Positions 7,241-12,116 of a stretch of DNA of 15,378 nt are shown piece after piece. The notes below the pieces were generated by a model that saw only the letters and a program-made list of their open reading frames with translations, did not search any database and had not been told where the DNA came from. Location of the stretch: assembly GCA_016873575.1 (NCBI GenBank), contig VGWY01000035.1:1-15378 (forward strand), given 5' to 3'. How positions within the stretch are numbered: position 1 is the stretch's first letter; each line of letters begins with the position of its first letter. This stretch comes from Nitrospira sp. (GTDB taxonomy: Bacteria > Nitrospirota > Thermodesulfovibrionia > Thermodesulfovibrionales > SM23-35). A program made the translations under genes and the position numbers.

Positions 7241-8338
7241 ATGTTCAGGCTAATATCAATTTCGGTATTCTTAATACTCTTTATAGCTTACTCCCCTGTT
7301 TATCCAAAATCCTTGGGGGAGAAACCCCATACGGATAAGAGCAAACTCCCCAGGGGGTGTGCAAGTTGCCATAGAGGTCATGGCAGGCCAAATACCCCTA
7401 TGCTTCCGGAACGTAAGGATGTCTTTTGTTTCAGATGTCACGGTCATAGTGTAAATGTAGAGAGGACAATAAAAAGGGGGGATCTGTCACCGAATACAAA
7501 AACAGATAATATCCAGGCTGAATTTGAAAAGCCCTACCGTCATCCGATTGAAAAAATAGGGATTCATAGGTTTAGTGAGACCATGCCTGAGAGGGATCCA
7601 TCAATACCAAGACATGCGGAGTGTATAGATTGTCACCATCATCACTATGTAACTAAAGAGAACAAAATGGAAGGAATTAAGGGAGTAAACAGAGAAGGAG
7701 TAAAAGTTGATGGCATAAGTTTTGAATATGAACTCTGTTTTAAGTGTCATTCATATAGTGCAAATCTCCCAGCAAATCAGACAAATAAAGCTGAACTTTT
7801 TAGTATATCAAATCCATCGTATCATCCAGTGGAAGCCCCGGGCAAGAATAATGATGTCTGGAGCCTGTCCCCACCCCTGACATCATTAAGCCTGATCAAA
7901 TGCACGGATTGCCATAACAATGATAATCCTTTAGGTCCCAAAGGACCACATGGCTCTGCCTACAGATATATCCTTAGCAAAAATTTTACTGAAACTGACG
8001 GTCCAGAGGGACCCTTTCAATATGAACTTTGTTATGCCTGCCATAGAAGGAGTGGTATCCTCAGTGATGAAAGCTTTCAGTTACACAATCTGCATATCTC
8101 TGCCGAAGGCACATCGTGCAGGACATGCCATAATCCTCATGGGAGTACCAAATATACTCATCTTATAGATTTGGATACCACATCCATAAGGCCATCAAGC
8201 AGTGGCCGTCTAGAATTCATGGATCTGGGGAACAAGGCAGGCCAGTGCTTTTTAACGTGTCATGGAAAAGACCATAACCCGGCAGTATATCCCGCTGTTT
8301 CACCGATACCGTCTCTACAGCCTACTCGTCGCCGCTGA
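7241..8338 (+). CDS. Eight-site multiheme c-type cytochrome with one CX3CH motif
   Basis: An N-terminal signal (MFRLISISVFLILFIAYSPV) precedes seven CXXCH sites: CASCH (40-44), CFRCH (63-67), CIDCH (128-132), CFKCH (166-170), CTDCH (221-225), CYACH (264-268) and CRTCH (293-297). The last site is CFLTCH (336-341), with three residues between the cysteines. Hallmarks of the doubled-CXXCH family are present: SYHPVEAPGKNND, GPKGPHGSAYRY and CHNPHGS. A run of four His (132-135) follows the third site. It probably shuttles electrons with the 4-heme cytochrome 10 bases upstream. The 3' end overlaps the last 17 bases of the opposite-strand small gene. Whether CX3CH carries heme is not shown by the sequence. 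Confidence 0.9.
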   Translation: MFRLISISVFLILFIAYSPVYPKSLGEKPHTDKSKLPRGCASCHRGHGRPNTPMLPERKDVFCFRCHGHSVNVERTIKRGDLSPNTKTDNIQAEFEKPYRHPIEKIGIHRFSETMPERDPSIPRHAECIDCHHHHYVTKENKMEGIKGVNREGVKVDGISFEYELCFKCHSYSANLPANQTNKAELFSISNPSYHPVEAPGKNNDVWSLSPPLTSLSLIKCTDCHNNDNPLGPKGPHGSAYRYILSKNFTETDGPEGPFQYELCYACHRRSGILSDESFQLHNLHISAEGTSCRTCHNPHGSTKYTHLIDLDTTSIRPSSSGRLEFMDLGNKAGQCFLTCHGKDHNPAVYPAVSPIPSLQPTRRR

Positions 8339-8573
8339 ACCCCGCTAAATTGTCCTCGAGTTCAAACAGCAAATCTCTTATATCCTCTAATGCATACTGG
8401 ATTTCATCTGTAATTTCATTTGCTTTTGTGATATCATCCTCTGTAGATTGCCCTCCTTTATTTATGAGAGCAGATACCGAATCACACAGACCCTTAACTT
8501 TGGAAAAATGATTGATTATATCTCCCTCTATATCTACCTTCTTCCTATTCTCCTGTCTTGATTGTTCTTCCAT
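8322..8573 (-). CDS. Small acidic, probably helical protein of unknown function
   Basis: I do not recognise this 83-residue protein. It is highly charged, with no signal peptide or membrane segment, and looks helical throughout (for example EITDEIQYALEDIRDLLFEL), suggesting a coiled-coil or helical bundle; it has one Cys. It is taken as real because a strong Shine-Dalgarno AAGGAGG lies 7 bases before the ATG and a good promoter lies further up (8617-8645). Its 3' end overlaps the convergent cytochrome gene by 17 bases. It is downstream of pdxJ but appears to be transcribed on its own. A regulatory or partner-binding role is only a guess. Confidence 0.7.
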   Translation of the reverse strand: MEEQSRQENRKKVDIEGDIINHFSKVKGLCDSVSALINKGGQSTEDDITKANEITDEIQYALEDIRDLLFELEDNLAGFSGDE

Positions 8574-8580
8574 ATTTGCT

Positions 8581-8587
8581 CCTCCTT
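8581..8587 (-). promoter_or_regulatory. Strong Shine-Dalgarno for the small helical gene
   Basis: The minus strand reads AAGGAGG, then 7 bases, then ATG (8573-8571). It is the best ribosome binding site in the window and settles this start. Confidence 0.8.
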
Positions 8588-8616
8588 TTTAAGTATACAC
8601 CCTGTTTAGCTCTTGA

Positions 8617-8645
8617 ATTATACAGGAATCGTTATAAAATGTCAT
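8617..8645 (-). promoter_or_regulatory. Sigma-70-like promoter for the small helical gene
   Basis: On the minus strand, -35 ATGACA (8645-8640; 5 of 6 consensus) and -10 TATAAT (8622-8617; 6 of 6) are separated by 17 bases. Transcription would start near 8610, giving a leader of about 37 bases that contains the strong Shine-Dalgarno. It was found by eye; no transcription data exist here. Confidence 0.6.
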
Positions 8646-8652
8646 GTTTTCG

Positions 8653-8747
8653 TTGTCATCCTGAACCTGCCTGCCCCGCAATGCGGAGCATGGCCGGGGT
8701 TTCAGAATCTCTAAAAGCAAGACCCTGAAATGAATTCATGGTGACAA
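8653..8747. repeat. Nested inverted repeat overlapping the end of pdxJ
   Basis: The outer arms TTGTCATCCTGAA (8653-8665) and TTCATGGTGACAA (8735-8747) pair at 11 of 13 positions. Inside are TTTCAG (8700-8705) with CTGAAA (8725-8730) and a small hairpin CCGCAATGCGG (8676-8686). Sequences beginning GTCATCCTGAAC are widespread intergenic repeats in bacteria (recalled). The right arm supplies the last three codons and the stop of pdxJ. Confidence 0.6.
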
Positions 8748-9467
8748 GGGCTTATTGGCCTCTTTTATCAAATCCTTCATCTCCCTTACCGCCCTTTCCA
8801 TACCAACAAACACAGCCCTTGATACAATACTGTGTCCAATATAGAGTCCTCTTATACCTTCTATGGAAGCTATGTTCTTGACATTCCAATAGTTAAGACC
8901 ATGGCCGGCATTCACTACAAGCCCCATCTCTATCGCATGTCTGACTGCATTTATGACACGAATTAATTCCTCTTTCTGTCTTTCACCTTTAGCATTTACA
9001 TAGGTTCCAGTATGGATCTCCACCATATTTGCACCTATCTGGTGTGATAGAGTAATATCTTCGATGTCAGGATTGATAAAGAGGCTCACAGGGATACCTC
9101 TATTATGTATCTTCATTATTGCATCTGAAATAATCCTTTTTTGTGCCTTCACATCAAGGCCACCTTCTGTTGTGAGCTCCTGTCTTTTTTCAGGAACAAG
9201 GGTAACAAGGTCAGGCTTGATTGTGGTGGCAATGCCAATCATCTCTTTTGTTGCTGCCATTTCGAGGTTTAATTCAACAGGGACAAAATCTTTTAACATC
9301 TTCAAATCTCTGTCCTGAATATGGCGTCTGTCTTCCCTCAGATGAACCGTAATGCCATCTGCACCACCAAGGATTGCAAAAGTGGCAGCCATAACAGGGT
9401 CAGGCTCAATACCCTTCCTTGCCTGCCTTAACGTAGCAACATGGTCAATATTAACACCTAAAAGCAT
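8736..9467 (-). CDS. pdxJ: Pyridoxine 5'-phosphate synthase
   Basis: PdxJ condenses 3-amino-2-oxopropyl phosphate with 1-deoxyxylulose 5-phosphate to make pyridoxine 5'-phosphate in the DXP-dependent vitamin B6 pathway; it is cytosolic. The protein is 243 residues, the usual length, and opens with VNIDHVATLRQAR. Expected active-site positions are present: His42 in VHLREDRRHIQD, Glu69 in NLEMA and His188 in NAGHGLNYWN, followed by IGHSIVSRA. It lies downstream of hypE and the four-helix-bundle gene on the same strand; no functional link to hydrogenase assembly is evident, so the linkage is probably positional. An AT-rich repeat lies just before the ATG and no Shine-Dalgarno is visible. The C-terminal LSP and stop come from an inverted-repeat arm. 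Confidence 0.97.
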   Translation of the reverse strand: MLLGVNIDHVATLRQARKGIEPDPVMAATFAILGGADGITVHLREDRRHIQDRDLKMLKDFVPVELNLEMAATKEMIGIATTIKPDLVTLVPEKRQELTTEGGLDVKAQKRIISDAIMKIHNRGIPVSLFINPDIEDITLSHQIGANMVEIHTGTYVNAKGERQKEELIRVINAVRHAIEMGLVVNAGHGLNYWNVKNIASIEGIRGLYIGHSIVSRAVFVGMERAVREMKDLIKEANKPLSP

Positions 9468-9470
9468 AAT

Positions 9471-9512
9471 TTCAAGTTAAAATTATCAATTAGCAATTAA
9501 CATTTCAAATTT
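9471..9512. repeat. AT-rich dispersed repeat between the four-helix-bundle gene and pdxJ
   Basis: Bases 9471-9499 are identical to 14762-14790 (29 bases), and the first 19 bases (TTCAAGTTAAAATTATCAA) also match 9921-9939 exactly. On the minus strand the element ends three bases before the pdxJ ATG (9467-9465), displacing any Shine-Dalgarno. Confidence 0.85.
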
Positions 9513-9536
9513 ATTTTTAAATCAGACAGTATTGAT

Positions 9537-9911
9537 TCATCTATTCTTCTTTGCTGTAACAATACTTTTTGCAATAATTGCACATAATTCCATAGATTCC
9601 TGAATAAGTGGTTCCACACGCTCTGGTTCTAAAATTTCAGATCTTAAAACAACTTTTAACCAGAATCTTGTTTCTTTTAGCTCTTTTAAAACGATGCCTA
9701 ACTTATGAATAAAATCTGCTCTTGATTCTGCACCACGAGATTCTTCATAGTTTGATCCTGGCGATGTGCCTGATCGAAGAAGTTGTCCTCCGATATGTTT
9801 ACCAATTATAGTGTTCGGCAGAGATTTCACAAGTTTTATTATCCGTACAGTATAATCAAGCAAACGATCGGCCAGTTCATCACCCTTATCTTTTTTTAAT
9901 TGATTTTGCAT
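9537..9911 (-). CDS. Four-helix-bundle protein, 23S rRNA intervening-sequence (IVP/S23) family
   Basis: The 124-residue protein carries the family signature SNYEESRGAESRADFIHKLG followed by IVLKELKETRFWL, after an N-terminal helix DRLLDYTVRIIKLVKSLP. The family was first found inside 23S rRNA intervening sequences and is now known widely as free-standing genes; the fold is a four-helix bundle that assembles as a pentamer, and its function is unclear. No rRNA lies around it here. It sits between hypE and pdxJ with AT-rich elements on both sides sharing a 19-base direct repeat (9471-9489 and 9921-9939), which suggests insertion into an existing hyp-pdxJ unit. No Shine-Dalgarno is visible before the ATG. 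Confidence 0.88.
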   Translation of the reverse strand: MQNQLKKDKGDELADRLLDYTVRIIKLVKSLPNTIIGKHIGGQLLRSGTSPGSNYEESRGAESRADFIHKLGIVLKELKETRFWLKVVLRSEILEPERVEPLIQESMELCAIIAKSIVTAKKNR

Positions 9912-9922
9912 TGCTACAAATT

Positions 9923-9989
9923 CAAGTTAAAATTATCAAGTCAAATTTTAAATGATAATTTTTCATTGCTAATTGTTCATTTTAACTTG
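9923..9989. repeat. AT-rich element with perfect 10-base terminal inverted repeats
   Basis: CAAGTTAAAA (9923-9932) and TTTTAACTTG (9980-9989) are exact inverse complements at the ends of a 67-base AT-rich segment containing ATTATCAAG, AATGATAATT and ATTGCTAATTG. This is the cleanest full-length copy of the AT-rich family and looks like a miniature inverted-repeat element. It fills most of the gap between hypE and the four-helix-bundle gene and starts 11 bases from that gene's ATG. Confidence 0.8.
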
Positions 9990-9994
9990 TTTTT

Positions 9995-10993
9995 TTAACA
10001 GATCCTCGGCAACTGGTCGCCTGAGAGCATCTCTACTATCCGTGTTCCGCCTATGGATGTCTTCAACAAGACCATTTGAGCTGGAGACTCACGAACCTCA
10101 CCAATGATACAGGTTTCCTTACCCAGCGGATGTTTTTTCATTACACTAACGAGATAATCTGCCATATCAGGGGTTACTATAGCAACAAGTATACCTTCAT
10201 TAGCTACATAAAGCGGGTCGAAGCCAAGAAGATCACATGCCCCTCTCACTCCTGATGGCACAGGGATTGCGTCTTCTTCAATAACAATACAGTATCCTGA
10301 ATCAGATGCAATCTCTTTAAGGGTTGTTGCAAGCCCTCCCCTCGTGGGGTCTCTCATGGCATGGATCTCTTTCGTTACATTCAACATCTCGTAGACAAGT
10401 CCATTTAAGGGTGCTGTATCACTCAATACGGGCGGGTTAAAACTGAGGCCGTTTCTCTCTCCAATAATGGCAATCCCGTGATTTCCAATGGACCCGCTTA
10501 TGATAACCCTGTCATTAGGCATAACCCGTGCAGGAGCAATGTCAAGCCCTTCTTCGACTATCCCGATTCCCGATGTATTGATGAATATGCCATCTCCCTT
10601 TCCTTTGTTGACCACCTTTGTATCGCCAGCAACGATCTTTACTCCTGCCCTTTGAGCAGCCTCTGACATGGAAGTAAGAATTCTTTTTAAATCCTCAAGT
10701 GGGAATCCCTCTTCAAGGATAAAGCCTGAGGTCATATAAAGAGGTCTTGCACCAACCATAGAAAGGTCGTTTACCGTGCCATAGACAGCAAGATCACCAA
10801 TATTCCCTCCCGGGAAAAAGATAGGCGAAACAACATAAGAATCAGTTGTAAATGCAATCCTTCCTTGACTGATTCCTTCAAGCACAGCAGAGTCATTCAG
10901 GGTTGTAAGCTCGAATTCAGGGGCAAACTGCTCCCTGATTAACTGATGCATCATCTTTCCACCACTACCATGACCGAGTAGAATTTTATCCAT
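9995..10993 (-). CDS. hypE: Hydrogenase maturation protein HypE
   Basis: HypE receives a carbamoyl group from HypF on its C-terminal Cys and dehydrates it with ATP to a thiocyanate, the source of the Fe-CN ligands of [NiFe] hydrogenases. The 332-residue product has the PurM/AIRS-like ATP-binding layout: GHGSGGK near the N-terminus, TLNDSAVL, FTTDSYVVSP, GNIGDLAVYGTVNDL, IVAGDTKVV and MRDPTRGGLATTLKEIA. It ends in the required PRIC, with Cys332 as the carrier residue. The start overlaps the end of hypD by 8 bases, so translation is probably coupled, and AGGAG stands 7 bases before the ATG. The active-site residues visible are intact. Confidence 0.97.
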   Translation of the reverse strand: MDKILLGHGSGGKMMHQLIREQFAPEFELTTLNDSAVLEGISQGRIAFTTDSYVVSPIFFPGGNIGDLAVYGTVNDLSMVGARPLYMTSGFILEEGFPLEDLKRILTSMSEAAQRAGVKIVAGDTKVVNKGKGDGIFINTSGIGIVEEGLDIAPARVMPNDRVIISGSIGNHGIAIIGERNGLSFNPPVLSDTAPLNGLVYEMLNVTKEIHAMRDPTRGGLATTLKEIASDSGYCIVIEEDAIPVPSGVRGACDLLGFDPLYVANEGILVAIVTPDMADYLVSVMKKHPLGKETCIIGEVRESPAQMVLLKTSIGGTRIVEMLSGDQLPRIC

Positions 10994-12053
10994 GATATAC
11001 TCCTGAATACTTATAATAAGCTGCGCAGCTTCCTTCAGTGCTCACCATACATGCACCGACAGGCCTCTCTGGAGTGCACGCCTTCCCAAAGAGAGGGCAA
11101 TCTGTTGGTATCTTCACTCCCCTGAGTACAAGTCCACACTGGCAGCCTTTCGGTTCCTGAGCTTCCGGGACATCAATATGTATTACTTTATTTACATCTC
11201 TATGGCTGTATTTATCTTTCAATGTTAATCCGCTCCGGGGGATTACCCCGATTCCCCTCCAGTTTGCATCACACGGCTCAAAGTATTCATTGATGAGGGA
11301 TACTGCCTTCTGATTGCCTTCTTCCTTTACTGCCCGTTTGTATTGAATCTCCACAGCAGCCCTCCCCGACGCAATCTGTTCAAGGAGCATCATGATGCTC
11401 TCAAGGATGTCATCCGCATCAAATCCTGTTATCACAGAAGGCACGCGGTAATCAGATGCGATAAATTCATAAGGTCTGCTCCCGATAATGGTACTGACAT
11501 GTCCGGGGAGGATTAAACCATCTATTCTGACATCTTTCGAATCAAGAAGGGCCTTCAGTGCTGGAGGGACTATCTTATGAGCTGAATAGATATAAAAATT
11601 ATCAATATCCATTTTTTCTGCCTCAAAGAGTGTTCCAGCAACAGATGGTGAGGTTGTCTCAAATCCTGTTGCAAAAAAGACTATCTTTTTCTCCTTATCC
11701 TCTGCTGCAATTTTTAATGCATCTATTGGTGAATAAACAATCTTTATATTAGCACCTTCTGCCTGTGCATCAAAGAGGGACTTCTTATTCCCGGGTACCC
11801 TCATCATGTCACCGAATGTGGTAAGGGAAACATTACTGAGTCTCGAAAGGGCAATAGCAACATCCACATCTTTAATCGGTGTTACGCATACTGGACAGCC
11901 AGGCCCGCTCAGAAGGGTGATATCTTTGGGTATGACATTCCGTATGCCATGTCTGAATATTGCAACCGTGTGTGTCCCGCATACCTCCATGAGTTTAACC
12001 GGCCTTCCAATGGAATCCTTAAGATTTTTAATCTTTTCAACCACTTCTTTCAT
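10986..12053 (-). CDS. hypD: Hydrogenase maturation protein HypD
   Basis: HypD is the iron-sulfur scaffold that, with HypC, assembles Fe(CN)2CO before insertion into the hydrogenase large subunit. The 355 residues include MEVCGTHT (Cys25), SGPGCPVC (Cys53, Cys56), ATGFETT (128-134) and LPGHVS (182-187). The C-terminal cysteine region includes Cys304, 306, 319, 326, 335 and 343 (KGCQCG, DCPLFG, ACTP, GACMVS, GSCAAYYKY). Length is typical. GGAG stands six bases before the ATG, and a GC-rich palindrome begins only a few bases upstream of that. It overlaps hypE by 8 bases. The usual partner gene hypC is not next to it. Confidence 0.97.
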   Translation of the reverse strand: MKEVVEKIKNLKDSIGRPVKLMEVCGTHTVAIFRHGIRNVIPKDITLLSGPGCPVCVTPIKDVDVAIALSRLSNVSLTTFGDMMRVPGNKKSLFDAQAEGANIKIVYSPIDALKIAAEDKEKKIVFFATGFETTSPSVAGTLFEAEKMDIDNFYIYSAHKIVPPALKALLDSKDVRIDGLILPGHVSTIIGSRPYEFIASDYRVPSVITGFDADDILESIMMLLEQIASGRAAVEIQYKRAVKEEGNQKAVSLINEYFEPCDANWRGIGVIPRSGLTLKDKYSHRDVNKVIHIDVPEAQEPKGCQCGLVLRGVKIPTDCPLFGKACTPERPVGACMVSTEGSCAAYYKYSGVYHG

Positions 12054-12067
12054 TATACACTCCTTTC

Positions 12068-12113
12068 AAATCCCCCCATCCCCCCTTTGATAAAGGGGGG
12101 CAAGGGGGGATTA
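12068..12113. repeat. GC-rich nested palindrome in the hypF-hypD gap
   Basis: Outer arms AAATCCCCCC and GGGGGGATT enclose the inner hairpin CCCCCCTTTGATAAAGGGGGG. The element fills nearly all of the 63-base gap between the hypF stop and hypD start and ends within a few bases of the hypD Shine-Dalgarno. Such a hairpin in the polycistronic message could affect mRNA stability or hypD translation. It lacks the U-run expected of an intrinsic terminator. Confidence 0.9.
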
Positions 12114-12116
12114 TTT

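Noticed and set aside
9537..9911. A 23S rRNA gene around the IVP-family gene
   Set aside because: The flanking sequence is AT-rich repeat and protein-coding hypE and pdxJ; no rRNA sequence is present.
12068..12113. GC-rich palindrome as a rho-independent terminator
   Set aside because: There is no T-run after the stem on the minus strand, and near-identical copies lie in the middle of the hypF coding sequence.
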